From positions 1,364,001 to 1,428,000 of the forward strand of contig JAHREC010000016.1 in NCBI GenBank assembly GCA_020081605.1: a stretch of DNA of 64,000 nt. Direction: 5' to 3'. Shown piece after piece: positions 35,774 through 47,975 of this stretch (its first letter is position 1; each line of letters begins with the position of its first letter). A program made the translations under genes and the position numbers. The DNA is from Albifimbria verrucaria (taxonomy: Eukaryota > Ascomycota > Sordariomycetes > Hypocreales > Stachybotryaceae). The notes beneath the pieces were generated by a model. It saw nothing but the letters and a program-made list of their open reading frames with translations, was not told the DNA's origin and did no database searches.

Positions 35774-36737
35774 TTGCTCTTACCGACGCCTGCCCTCGTC
35801 CACAGCGACTCAACAGCTGGTATCCCTCCCTTACCCCAGCCATTGGACCCTTCCGGTCCTCCCATCCGCAACGATGAGCTCCTCCTCCTCCCCTCAGCGA
35901 GCCCGTCCTTTCAGACCGCCCTCCTCGCCGGCGGCCTCGCCGGCACCACCGTTGACCTCTCTCTCTTCCCCTCGATACGCTTAAGACCCGCCTCCAGTCC
36001 TCGGCCGGCTTCTTCCCCTCCGGCGGCTTCTCCGGTATATACCGCGGCATCGGCTCTGCCCTGGTCGGCAGCGCACCCGGCGCCGCCTTCTTCTTCTGTA
36101 CCTACGAGTCCACGAAAGCCTTCCTATCCTCCTCCTCCTCCTCGACACCAGCCATGCCCGGCGCGGTGACACATATGATCGCTGCCAGCATGGGTGAGAT
36201 TGCCGCCTGTGCCGTTCGTGTTCCCACCGAAGTCGTCAAGCAGCGCGCCCAGGCGGGCCACCACGGAGGCCGCTCGCTGCCCGCACTGCGTGCTATTCTC
36301 GATTTACGCCGGAGCCACGGATTTACAACCATGTGGCGTGAGTTATATCGTGGCTGGGGCATCACTGTCTTCCGTGAGGTGCCCTTCACCGTCATCCAGT
36401 TCCCCTTTGGGAGTCCATGAAGGCATGGGGCCGCAGTCGGCGGAACGACGGGCTTGATGTGACGGCGGCTGAAAGTGGACTTTACGGTAGTGTAGCGGGA
36501 GGTGTGGCTGCGGCGCTGACCACTCCTCTTGATGTACTCAAGACGAGAGTCATGCTGTCTAAGGAGAGAGTGTCGGTTGGCCAGGTCTTCTGGCAGATTG
36601 CCCGTCAAGAGGGCGTGCGCCCGTTCTTCTCAGGCATTGTGCCTAGGGTTACTTGGATTTCAATCGGCGGAGCCATCTTTTTGGGAAGTTACCAGTGGGC
36701 CGTCAACACCATGGCGATCAGCAATGTGCCGTTATGA
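35774..36737 (+). CDS. Mitochondrial S-adenosylmethionine carrier (Pet8/SAMC type)
   Basis: Inner-membrane carrier importing S-adenosylmethionine into mitochondria. Three repeats are visible with signatures [11 protein letters not shown] (after repair), [12 protein letters not shown] and [11 protein letters not shown]; the second one with VPTEVVKQR is characteristic of SAM carriers. [17 protein letters not shown] opens the first membrane helix and [20 protein letters not shown] the second. Two deficits, each one C short: run 35968-35971 and run 36402-36405. The start is unresolved: the frame is open from 35774 but has no ATG there; the nearest ATG (35706) is one base out of frame, so either a further short run or a small 5' exon is missed. 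The preceding 290 bp hold the promoter. Confidence 0.88.
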
Positions 36738-37085
36738 TGCGGCGCTTGTTAAGGGATAGAGACGTTGTGTACGATTTTAGATGCTCGCGGCTTAGAAGAC
36801 GCTGGAAACTGCCTGCTAAGGGCATCTGTATATCTAGGACTAGCACCGAGCTTGCAAGCAAAGACTTGCTTGGCTTGTGGTGTTGGGCCTCAATGTGTAC
36901 ATATAATGCCTGTAAAATAATAGAAACCATAGGATCCTTGGTAGATATCTGCGACCCTCCCTTTGGAATCCTTAGAATGTACAGAATCGCTCAGAAAGTG
37001 TCAAGACAAAAACCTGCCGCTGGTATCAAGGAACACATCTCGTTATGCCCCACCTCACACCATGCGATGCTGAACCTCAACTCCA
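36738..37085. other. Convergent 3' intergenic region
   Basis: About 350 bp between the stops of the SAM carrier and the WDR48-like gene; 3' UTRs only. Confidence 0.5.
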
Positions 37086-40000
37086 TCATGACACCTGTGT
37101 AGCTTCCTTGGCTTCGGTAGTGGACGCCACAGCTGTCGCGCCTTCCACCGCGCCCTCGACATCCGAATTGCGGACATCGATTGTCGTATCCATCGGTTGG
37201 ATGACCTTGCGGCCATTGGCCTTGTAGTAAAGTATGATGTCGTTACCGCCCTTCCATACGTGCGTACGCAACGTGGCCAGACTCATTGTCGTGTTCAGTA
37301 ACTGTATCTCGTTAATATATTGGCCTCACTTGGCTGATTTCATTTCCTAGACTTACCTGGTCATTGCAATATAACTCAAGATACTCCTCGGGTTTGAGAG
37401 CATCTGGATCCGGTTCCTCGCTCTGGGGTTCAATCCTTTCGGCAACATACGCCAGAATCTTCTTCACGCGCAGCATTCTGTTGGCATTCAGTCGGTTGTT
37501 GCCGTCAGCAGCGTTGGCAATCGCTGGCAGGTCGCCCATTGGATGCAGAACAAATGATATCTTTACTGCATCCTTCAGGGGATCTGATTCTGCAACAGTA
37601 AATCTCCAAGCCACATGGGCGCTTTCTGCTCGATGATGTCGGCGTCCCTGCCCACTGTCTCCACGGTACCTTGGTACAGTGTGGCACTTCCACCGGATGT
37701 TTCCTCTTGGATGAAGATCTTCGTGCCAGGAGGGAGTTTTAGAACAGGTGTTTCGTTGGCCAGACTGGGCGTCACCTTTGTTTCAACCAACTTGTCAGGC
37801 GCCTCGGCAATCTGTCTCTCGTATTCGTTGCGGATCTTCTGCACCACACCATAGAAGCTGTCATCCACCTCCTTTTCGTGGTTTGAAGAAGACTCCGATT
37901 CCTCAGCTACCTCATCGACCACGGCCGGCTTCTCCTGAGCGGTTTGTGAGGCAGAGCGTCCGAGTTTCTTAGTGCTGAACGACATCCGGAACTTCTTACC
38001 GAAAGGCGTGCTGGGTGATTTACCATTGTCGCCGGCCTTATCCTTCTCTTTGTCCTTGGCCTTGTCGTTGTTATCGGTCGACTCGGCTGCTGGCGTGGCG
38101 GGGGTACCGGTTGACTTGCCCGTGCTATCCGCCGCGGCATTGTTGAAGTAGTCTTCCTTATCAACAGATGGACGACCAACAGTGGAACCTCTCTCGATTG
38201 GACTGTTGATCGCGCCACCAGCGAGACTTGATACTGGCCCTGGTGTTGCAAGCCCTATTCCGAGGCCAGGGTAATGGGCGGATATTGAGAGCCATTAGCT
38301 CGAGGAGTTGTTACAGGGTCAACTGATTCCCAGCCTGAGGTGTTAAGCCGTGGAAGATCGATTAGACCAGGCCCCTTTGCTCGAGCTGAATGCTGCCTCT
38401 TCTCAATCTCAGCATTGAGTATCTGGCGATGGGCCTCATCGCGCTTGATCTCTTCATCAATCAAATTCGAGAACAAGTATCGCAATATCCATCGTCCGAG
38501 ACTGACTGTAACAAATTGTTAGACCTTAGACGTTGGTTCTGCTAGCAAGCTTGCTTACTTCTCTGATCCTCTCGATACTCGACAGGTTCGTCAAACTCGA
38601 GCTCATCAAAGTAAACCTCTGCGTCAAAACAATTGAAAGGCTCCAACACAACCGTAAGGTTACCAGAGCTCAGGTCAATCGAACACCAAGGTGCCACCGC
38701 TTCCCGGGTATTAACGAGTTTCTCAACATCTTCAAGATGTTGCTTGCCAAAGCTTTTAATTGGTTTGCACTGCACCTGTTAGCAACACTGACAGCTTGAC
38801 ACCACTGTCTAACACTGACCTTGATCAAATCCCAAAGTACGACATCGCCAGCAGTATCTAGTGTCAATACTCGTCTTCTATCATTGAGGAGCTTGTGTTT
38901 TAAGAGGCCGAAATGACCTTCAATGGTTTCCTCTGGTGAATGACGTATCGGTTTAACATCATGTTCTGGAGGTGAAGCTATGATTACCTCGGATCCTTTC
39001 CTTGTCATCGCCTCACCTCCTGCGTGTGCTTCAGACTCAACAACGCTTCTAGGAGGGAAGAAGGCTGTGTTGGAGATTCTTAGAATGGCTTCAGCTGGAA
39101 TCTCGCACTTCTTCTCGGTTTCTGCTGAGGGGATCGATTCTTGACGTGGCCTGTTTGATGCGAGAGAAGCCGCCCGATAATGGCGGAGAGATTCAGGAAG
39201 CTGGATACCAGGCCCAGTATCAATATCCCGCCATCGGTTAATAGATGAATGATTGGTGGCTGTCCATATGCTGCCGTGAGAAGCAACGGTTTTGACAACA
39301 CCCGAGACCTCTTGCGCGACTGCAACACTGAGGCCGTCGTCAATATCATCCAAGCTGCCCCGAACATCCGTCTTGACAACGAGGCCAGAACGGTCACTAC
39401 TGTAGAAGATGCCTAGTTGTGGATCATCCGAGAACAGAGACCAAATGCTTTCGTCATGCATGGTAAATGTGTACATGCAGCGACCACCTTTGACACTCCA
39501 CATCTTGATTGTCTTGTCCGCGCTAGCACTGAGAACTGTGTCGCCTGCCTCGTCGATGAGGATAGAGCGGATGTTGCCGACGTGGCCGACAAGCTTGGAG
39601 ACCCTTGAACCAGTCCGGGGATCATATAGCCGGATCATCTGTTCGGGACCTCCGCTGGCGATAAAGCTGCGGCCGACGCTCAAGGCGTAAACGGAGCCCT
39701 TCTCCTGTATTTCCTCGCCTTTGACATCGATTTCGAGCGTCTTGCCTGCGCCGTTGAGGTCCCAGAGACAGATTTTGCGATCGAGACCTCCGGTAGCTAT
39801 CCAATTGGCGTTGGTACCGGTCGGGGGCGTGGCGACACATTTGACGTAGTCGGAGTGCTCGCCGACCGTGTGCGCGGTGAGGTTGTTCTCTTGCGAGTGC
39901 GGACGCCATACCTTGACGGTTAGATCGGAAGACGCAGTGACTACGGCGGTGTTGTTTTGGGCGAGGGCGATGTCGTTGATCCAGTGCATGTGAGCTTGGG

Positions 40001-40509
40001 TCTGCGCTCGGAAGGTTGTCGTCTGCTTGGGCTTCTTAGCGGAAGCATCTCCGTCTGCGCCAGCGACGTTGCTCGACTCGAAGTCTAGGTCCCACGCGCA
40101 CACAATGCCATCTCGACCGCCGGAATACCTAGGTGAGAGAGATGCGCGTTAGCCGAGGGGTTCGCAGCCGGGAGGGTGGCGTCTCACAATATGTTGTTGC
40201 GGTTGTCTACGGCCAGGCCATTGACACCAAGGCGATGCCCGCCGGCAGAGGACCGGGCACTTTCGAGGACTAGAAATTAAGACAAGGTCAGTCCCATGTG
40301 TCTCGCGCGGGCGCTTCGAGGCAGCGACCCGGGGTTGTCGTTCGCGCGAGGAGGCGGCACGCGGGGCTTTGTCGCAGACGCAGTGAGGCGTCGAGCGGGT
40401 AGCAGCAGCAAGCTGGAGCCGTGTTCCAAGGCGAGGAGGGGAGGGACGGAGAGAGAGGGAGGTTCTGGTTCTCACCATAGCTGATTCTTTGGCGCGCCTT
40501 CTTGGCCAT
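37086..40509 (-). CDS. bun107: WD-repeat protein, WDR48/UAF1 family (fission yeast Bun107)
   Basis: WDR48 proteins bind and activate USP1/12/46-type deubiquitinases. The ATG at 40509 opens [11 protein letters not shown], followed by seven to eight WD repeats: [65 protein letters not shown] and others. The C-terminal part has the ancillary domain (DUF3337): [36 protein letters not shown], and a final ubiquitin-like [20 protein letters not shown]. Introns: 40270-40475, 40129-40187, 38776-38819, 38506-38558, 37302-37356. Two single-base deficits, at 38266-38267 and G run 37578-37581, break the C-terminal half. Restored length is about 1,002 residues. WD repeats are unbroken over 1.3 kb, so the protein is clearly under selection. 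Confidence 0.93.
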
Positions 40510-42478
40510 GGCGGGACGAGGCTGGGAAAGGGAGCTCTATCTCATGTACATGAAGGAGGAATCACAGCGGCAGGACAAAGGAGTGAGCGGTGCTGGGCTA
40601 CTGGTTGTGTAGTCTAGTCTCTTGTCCGTGTGGTCTGGGGAGGTTGAGTGTCGATGGTTTGGGGAAGCAGATTGGCTGCCGCAATGGCAAGCCCGCTAAG
40701 ATAGAGCAGCTAAAGGGTACCTACAGGAGAAGGTCAAGAGGCCACTAACCTTCCTCCGTCATAGGTGGGAGACCCCAGGCAGGAAGACCCCAGGCAGGAA
40801 CAACTGCAACCGTAACCCCATCGGTGCAAGGGGCATCTCCTGGACTGTCCCTAGAGCGAGGTATCGTCACAGCCCGGCCCAGTCCAGTCCAGTCCAGTCC
40901 CAGCCCACTCTCAGTCCACTCCCAGTCCACTCCCAGTCCACTCCAAACCCAGCGCTGGGTTCCAGTTCAGTGGACCAGGGCCCGGAGGCGTGCTCGGTGG
41001 GCCTGAAGGGCCATTTTGGAAGCCATGCTTGCCATGCTTGCCATGCTACGGTGCTTCTCACCGGCTTCATCTGGCTCTGGTGTGTGTCTCTCTCCCACTT
41101 CTCTCCAATCTCGGTTTTGTTTACACGCATTGTCAGAGAGAGAGAAGGCTTCATCGCCTGGCCTACCCTGCCTGCGCCTGCACCTTCTGCGTCCCCGTCA
41201 TCACTTTGCATACAGGCTTGTAATTTGCATTGGATTAATTAGGTTACGCTTTTGTTTTCATCGACCCCTCCTTGATCCCTCACCTCAACCTTCCCTGTCA
41301 AAGCATAACCCGCCGACGCACCCTGGCGAAGTGGAATCACCGAGATACCAAGAACGTCGACTTGCCAGCATGCGGTTGCTCTACTTGCCTACGCTGGAAT
41401 CACATCCATGTCCATCGGCCATTTCGCGTGTATCTGACCTGATCTGACTTGACATCACTGAGGCATTTCCCCGCCTGCCCTCCTGACGCAGTGGTTCACG
41501 ATCTGTTGGTTCCAGCCCACCACCACCCCTGTCTCTGTATCCGCAGTTCGCTGGCTGCTCTGGAGATTGTTGGGCCCGTGCGACGTATATCGCGGGGAAG
41601 CGCTAGTTCAAGGCGATGGCCGCCAACCCAACTTGTCCGGTTTTCTAGAAACCTGGCCCAGGTGGCTGTCGCGGCGCGAAACGATGCTGGTCATGCAAGG
41701 CACCCATCGAAAGGCGGATTTAATCATGATTTGGTCTGCCGAAAAAGTCGTTGCTGGCTAAGTAGTCTGCTCTTAGATGAAGCGGAACCTCCGCATAGTA
41801 TACAGTGACAAGTGTGAATGAACTCCTGATTGAAGCGCTGCAACCCCATAATTTATCCATACCAGACAAAGACAATTGTCGTACATAACATCGCGCCCAT
41901 TGAAGGCGAGAGACATGCTCGCCGCGAATCGTCCGATACCACTAATCGACGTATTCGCTTTGACCAAATGCGTAGCGCCATCGGCTAAGCCTACCAAGCA
42001 ATCTGACACCCCATCGCTTGGTTCTGTATGCCCACGTTCGAAGAAAAATCGACCTCGGTGGCCAGTTGGGGCTGATGAAGAGCAGTATTTCGTCGCCAGC
42101 GGATATTCCTACCGTGTCGGCGTACGGGGTTTGGAAAATGCCTTCATCGAGTCGGTACAGGATATAAATGTGCGTCAAAACTCCGACCCGATGACCAAAG
42201 GAAATTGCGCATCAAAACACTGATGGCCGCACCCAATGGTCCATTGCGGGCGTTGGGCTCGCGCGCGACTCCAAACCCGATCTAGTAAGAAAGTGGTGGT
42301 GGTGGTGATGGTCGTAGTAGTAGTGGTGGCCTCATATTGGTGGACCAAAAAAGATGAAGCCAAACACGTCCTAGATGAAACGCGTTCCAGGCCGAAGGAC
42401 GAGTTCTAAGCCTGGGGTCAGATACAGCTCGAGAGCCAACACGGGATGATGCTCACCGTAAGCCCTTCGCTCCCGGCA
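40510..42478. other. Intergenic region
   Basis: About 2 kb. It holds the WDR48 promoter. A CAGTCCA/CCCAGTCCACT-type repeat lies at about 40880-40945 and a TTGCCATGC triplicate at about 41025-41045. A GGT-rich tract lies at 42295-42330. No supported gene. Confidence 0.5.
40880..40945. repeat. CAGTCCA/CAGTCCACTCC tandem repeat
   Basis: About four copies of a 5-mer CAGTC unit followed by three to four copies of an 11-mer CAGTCCACTCC. It lies in the promoter-side region of the WDR48 gene. Confidence 0.7.
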
Positions 42479-42682
42479 TTACATAACGGTGCATTTGCAG
42501 CAGCATCCTACAGGACACCACCGCGCGGACCGCCACTGCTTCGCGTTCTCACATTGCGGACAGTCCTCAGCGTCATACGACACCTCTTCTTTGCGCCCCT
42601 GGCATCCCTCACGGTAGCAACGGGTGTTACCGCGTGAGACCCGGTGCTTGCACCGGTACTCGATGACGCTTGAGGTACACAT
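42479..42682 (-). CDS. Small cysteine-rich protein, putative
   Basis: A 67-residue frame from a true ATG. It starts MC, then has YRCKHR, RCYREGCQGRK and DCPQCENAK, giving spaced Cys and Cys/His pairs, and ends CCCKC. Short fungal proteins with the MCxxxxxxYxCxH opening and a CPxC pair are common in Sordariomycetes and have no assigned role. There is no signal peptide, so a small zinc-binding cytosolic or nuclear protein is more likely than an effector. Upstream (42,690-42,860) is a purine-rich block on the plus strand, i.e. a pyrimidine-rich leader for this gene. The CCC tail may reflect another frame slip. Confidence 0.5.
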   Translation of the reverse strand: MCTSSVIEYRCKHRVSRGNTRCYREGCQGRKEEVSYDAEDCPQCENAKQWRSARWCPVGCCCKCTVM

Positions 42683-44452
42683 CTTCGAGAGGAAGAATGA
42701 CGAGAGAAAAGCAAACGAACGAGCGAGCGAGCGTGCTTGCGGGAGAGTAGACTGCGCTGCGACGGGAAAAAAAAGGAAACGAGAGAGAGAAAAATGAGGA
42801 TGGGTGGCGGGCGACCGAAGGGACCGTATTGAGGAGCACGCAAACGTCCAAGGGCGGTACTCGCGACTTATACTTTAGAAGGCACGTGTGTCTTGCGCGC
42901 ACATCAATCAAGTAAAGACGAAGACGAAGATGGCAGGCGAAGGAGAGCGCTGTAAGTTTAAAATAGCTGGTGCGGGAGCCGCTGGAGAGGCGCTGGAGTC
43001 TTCGGCCACGACGGTACGATTTGCATCATGGCAGGTGGAAACTCGGGGGAAGAAGACGTCCGGCGACAGCGCAAGATGAAGAATATCCGAATGATCCGTT
43101 TATCGCCTTTTTAATGGCCTTGACCTGGTTGCACTAGACACTCGGAGGTGCGCAGCACCCGCGCTCACCATTGGCTGGGCCGCGTCATGGTTGCGAGGTG
43201 GGCTGCCCCTCAGCCACACGCTACACGAGGTCCAGTACAGGACTAGGTAAGTTGCGACAGGCACACGCAACATGTCTTTCCATCGATACGAGTTCGAGCA
43301 AGTACAGAGGTACCCATCTCCATTTGGCTTACCTAACATAACAAGCGTGTGAACACAGTGACCGTGTTCTCCCGGAACCGGCCTTGGGCACTGTGCTCTC
43401 TCCGTCCTACGGTCCGTACTCCCTACTCGGCCGGAAAAGAGAGAGGCCATGATGAATTGCTAAAACTTATCTAGTCATATTGGGAATTATTTGGCCAAAA
43501 GCCCCAACAGTGTCGTGAGAAGCTTTGCACCTGTATGTGGTTATTTATCCGTCTGATCCTCTTGATAATTTACACCTGGTATGTATGCTCAGGCCACCAC
43601 GATCAACATTGTTTTATTTTCATTGGCCCTGCGAAGGGCAACTCCCAGATTCTCCAAATCCACCAATTCCTTCCACGAGCCCTGCAATGCGATGTTCATC
43701 TTGCCTTGATGGGCTTCCTCTTTATGGGCTTATAGGCTTCGCCACTGCATATGCAACTGAGTCCCATATGTTTCTCCCGCGAATCTTTCATGAAAGTGTC
43801 AGTGACGCCGTGACCACAATAGTGGCTGAGATTATGCATATTTTGGCATTTTCTAAATTTAGAAGACCGCACAACTAATGATCTGGTGTGCTCACCAACA
43901 TTCGAACTACAAATGATCTTAGCTAGATGGCTTTCCAAAGATTCTATCCCCGCATATACAAAGTAAAAACTCGAGAGCTCAAACGACGGCCCTAGTAGCC
44001 AATACAAAGTGAGAGTGATACGGGTTACGCTGCGTGACAGGCACGCATTAATATAACGCGATATCCCCGATATGACACGGGAGGCGTTGGTTCGGCCAAT
44101 TCTGACGAATAAACTGTTACTCAGCCTTGCATAGACCAAGTGAGATCAAAATCCTGGATAGCTGCACAATTTCACGAGGTTAATTGGCCTACTACAAGAG
44201 CAGTTCCTAGTCTCTGTTACCGTAAATGGCGAGGCTATGGGCGTGAGCGTGTGCATGGTGAGGAATTATGTGTGTTCATGGTCTCAAATATAAGCCGAAT
44301 ATAGGTCGTGTCTATCCAATCCAAAACCCTTCCGGAACAGCGTGACTAGGCAGACTATGAACTGTAAAGACAGTTTGCCGGGAACAAAGAGTGCTCAGGC
44401 AAGAGAAATATTTCAAGAGTCTTGAGAGAAAGCTTGCAGATAGTGTATCTAG
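42683..44452. other. Intergenic region, AT-leaning in its second half
   Basis: About 1.8 kb. The first 250 bp are the pyrimidine-rich leader of the small Cys-rich gene. From about 43,450 on composition is AT-leaning with only short, unsupported frames. Confidence 0.45.
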
Positions 44453-44764
44453 GGCATGGGTGTAGTTGTGGCCATCCGATACCTGGCTGGTCTTGGTGAG
44501 AGAGACAGCACTGCTCACAGTTGTTCGCCTCAGAATTTTAAATCATCGGTCATGCATATATTTATTGGCAGTAGAGAAGTTCACCAATGCTGAAACATAA
44601 AACAATAACTGGTATGTGTTAGTATCCTAGTATGGCTATACTTATTGATATGTCTTAGCAAAAATGCCACTTGCGCCATTGGCCGTATTATCGATGTCTG
44701 CTGTCGGGCTGACGATACAGTCAATGGGTGGACTCTGACTGTTGATGGAAGCTACAGTGTCTAG
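44453..44764 (+). pseudogene. Decayed paralog of the small secreted protein gene at 46.2 kb
   Basis: Two exon-like blocks match exons 3 and 4 of the gene at 46168-46913. Block 1 follows a TCTAG acceptor at 44452 and reads VVVAIRYLAGLGERDSTAH, against AVAIINYLASLGDKDCTAF in the intact gene; then a frame slip, a GHA..W..Q match and an in-frame TAG. An intron-like GTATGT...CTTAG (44612-44658) precedes block 2, which reads IGRIIDVCCRADDTVNG against LGRIMDVCYRVDNTVKG and then stops at 44764. Exon 1 with the signal peptide was not found upstream. I infer a tandem duplicate that lost its 5' end and decayed. Confidence 0.75.
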
Positions 44765-46167
44765 ATTCCGGGCTACTACTTAATGACCCAGTCCCGTTCT
44801 ACATCTGTGGAGAGAGAGTGGCCGGTTACACATTCAGTCGATGTGACAGTGTTTTGTTTAAAAAAATTGAAAAGGGTGATTTACAGAGGTTATGTATGTA
44901 CTCTGGATTTCTACAAGGCAAACCTGTTTAGAGGTTTTGGATAAGATGCTTAGGCCAGTGGGTGTATCGTGATTTCGTACATTGAGACGAATGTTTTGTA
45001 AATACGACTGCAACTTGAATTTCCAACCACGCTATTGTTTTCAAAACCCCATTACTTAAAGCAAGGTGTGGAATGAACGAAGAGCAAGCCAATGCGAGAG
45101 GGGAAAAGCCAAGCAGCATACCATACCATCAGGTAATGTAGTAGTGTACCATACATTATTAGATGATACCAGCACGGCTGGCAATGGCCACACCCTTGAT
45201 TAATGAGAAGTACCTCTTCTAGAATCTGACACCCTTCTGCTTACCAGAGACCTCACAATGACTGAGTTACGCTTGAATTTGTCTTGAGTGAGGAGCTTAA
45301 GCACCTTGATATCAAAGATTTCTTCTCTTACAATCTAAGTCTACCAAGAACTTGTCTAGGGCTTTCAAACTGCCGTAATAACACATGAGGGGAACCAAGC
45401 AGAAGTTGGCTAAAGCTGCTGTAGTAAGAAATTACAGGGAAGACGTCGCCGTATATTGAGAAAGATTACTTGCATACGGAGCTGCCCTGAAAATGTCAAT
45501 AACTTACCGCTTCGTTTGCGTGCAGGAGATGCTGACAGCTTCGTGGCCACATGAGTGGCTGTGATTGTAGGTTATTCTGGTCATAATAAATTTAGGAGAT
45601 TTCAAGACGAGTGATTGAGAGCCCATAACGCCTCGCATTATCAGCCTTATTGTAGGGTCACATTAGAGAATTATCGTCGACACACAAATGGGAACTCCGA
45701 ACCAGGGTTCAGATCCCCAGCAGTCAAGAGAAACTAAAGTTGCTGTGCGCATTAAATGCCAAAGGTGAATTGATATGACGTGAGATCCTAATACCTACAG
45801 GCAATTATAAAGGCTGTACCCAATCAAAACCCATGGGACTCCACGTCTTGGAAAGAGTGGCACTGCACCCTGGGCAGCTGGACAGAATGCTGCCTGCATA
45901 GGGAATTGCCTCTATTCCATAACTGGCCAGTGATGTCTCGATTTCCGTATCTGGTTGATATGCGTACAGATGCATGTGCAAGGCAGACAACTTGTCGTAT
46001 ATAGTCACAGGTATGTATAAAAGAAAGAAAGATCATGCCCTCTACATTTAAGAAACTTCATACAATCATTTTCCTTGTTCTTCATTCTCTTCGTCTTCTT
46101 CTTTTTCTTCAGCACGGCCAAATATACACGTTTGACACTTATAATTCACCTTGTTCATTCTTACATT
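44765..46167. other. Intergenic region, AT-leaning
   Basis: About 1.4 kb between the decayed paralog and the intact secreted protein gene. No further copy of the family found by eye. Short GGTTCAGATCCCC at about 45706 resembles a T-arm, but no tRNA fold is apparent. Confidence 0.45.
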
Positions 46168-46913
46168 ATGAAGTTCTTTGTTACTTTTCTGGCCCTTATT
46201 TCACTTGGAGAGGCCGCAGCTATCGCCTATTCTCAACCCGAGACCAGAGCTCCGGCCTTCGTCTCTTTCGAGCAATGGACTGAAGATATCATTAGTAACC
46301 CTGACGGGAAGCATCTGACCCCGAAGAGGCTGTTGAGTCTCATAAAGCATTGGTGCGCAATGCAGGAAATGGTGAGTTTGGATGCTTGAAACATAATGGA
46401 ATTGGCTGGACTTCTAATGACTGAATGGGTAGGTGCGGAATCGAAGACCAAGACGCAGCGTAGGTGGAGGGATGACGTAACCTGCCTGGATACGCAAGAC
46501 ACGTCTTCCGCTCCAGTAAGTGCCATAGTAACATGGGCCGCAGGTGGTAGGCTTTATATTAACCTGTCTAGGCTGGGGATGCTGTTGCTATCATCAACTA
46601 CCTCGCTAGTCTTGGAGACAAAGACTGCACCGCCTTTGGTTACGGCCCTCAAACGTTTAAAATCACTGGCCACGCATGGGTTTGGGCACAACGAGCAGGT
46701 ACTGGCTCTCCAGATCCCAAAACAGATAGCTGGTAAGTCTCAAGCATTTTTTATAACTACTGACTTTACTGACGTCCCGTTAGCAAAAACGCTGCTCGTG
46801 CTCTCGGTCGTATCATGGATGTGTGCTACAGGGTTGATAACACGGTCAAGGGATTTGTCTTGACTGTAAACGAAGCTTATGGTCTTTTCATTGGCGGCTT
46901 CTATCCAGAATAG
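46168..46913 (+). CDS. Small secreted protein, candidate effector
   Basis: Four exons (46168-46371, 46433-46515, 46572-46732, 46784-46913) with standard donors and acceptors. The N-terminus MKFFVTFLALISLGEAAA is a clear signal peptide, followed by a short pro-region and a conserved SFEQWTEDIISNPDGKHLTP block. The mature part has three to four Cys (in DDVTCLD, DKDCTAFG, and a pair around IMDVC), consistent with one or two disulfides. Length is about 192 residues once one C is added to the run 46319-46322. I recognise the QWTxDIIxNPDGKHLTP pattern from uncharacterised secreted proteins of insect- and plant-associated Hypocreales; no activity is known to me. A decayed copy lies 1.4 kb upstream on the same strand. 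Confidence 0.8.
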
Positions 46914-47975
46914 TCGCTGGCTAGCTACCTAGCTCTACCATGCCCCCGATAGGAAACGTTGTAGGCCTCGTCTTTAAGCCTTGGATAGATGCTGGCTGCT
47001 CGGCTTCTAGAAGGTAAATATTGCTTACAGATTTATACAAACATGGATGCAATGAGATTAATGTTTTGAAAAACGTGAATTTGGGTCTCAGTTTCCCGCT
47101 CCTGTCTCCAAATGCCGTAATTTTAGGCAAATTGTGATGAGCGTGTTGTATTTGGCAATTCTCATGGCCCTTTCTGACATCATTCAAAACATGGTCGATA
47201 AGGGAGCCTCAATCAATGCTCTGCAGCTGATCGAAGCGATCGCTTCATAAGTGCCCAGGTAAGGATCGTCGTCGCTCCCTCAATCGGCATACGCAAGTTG
47301 GACAAATTTGGCAATGAAGATCAGGTTCCTGGCCCGTTCTAGAGTCGCTGCAGAAGCCACTAAGCCCACAAATTAGACCCCTGAACGTTCTAGATCGCGA
47401 GGAACAAATTTGCCGGAGCCCGGCAGAATGTAATTCCGCTGAAGCTCTTCCAAGCGAAAAATCGCATTCCAAGCAAACCTAGCATCGCCCACGGTCTGGA
47501 AACAGCAACCTTTCAGCTGAAGTCACGGGGCTGTTCTACCAGGTTTTGTTTGCCCGTGTCTTTCACGGCAGTGAAACCCCGATCCATTCACCACGATCCA
47601 TCTTTACCTTTTAGTAGCGCGCCTTTCTGTTGCCGTTGCGCTGTCCGTTTGGCGACTCTAAGTGTCTGGCTCGCGACGAGTGACTGCCATTTGTGTGCTG
47701 CATCCTGCGCAAGTCGTACCCAGCCAAAGAAACATCAGGCTTTCCTGTCGCTTTCACTCGCTACCTATATCCTCTTGCTCCAAGCGTAAACAGCAGCTCC
47801 AACGACTCTTGATACCCGACCTGGCAAAGCTCAGCCTCCTTGTGTTCAAGCTAGTGTCGCAAATCTCGATTCTCACTCTGGTCGCGCCTCCATAGTACGC
47901 TATTCAAGCACCGACCTACTTGTCCTTCTCCTGTTGCCCTGTTCCAACATCAGACACGCCGGCAGCGCCACCACC
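46914..47975. other. Intergenic region
   Basis: About 1.1 kb. The first half is AT-leaning; the second half turns pyrimidine-rich and is likely the promoter and leader of the KH-domain gene. No supported gene. Confidence 0.5.

Noticed and set aside
39409..39690. Plus-strand frames within the WD-repeat gene
   Set aside because: Antisense shadows of well-defined WD repeats.
45700..45725. Possible tRNA T-arm (GGTTCAGATCCCC)
   Set aside because: No matching acceptor, D-arm or anticodon arm found on either side.
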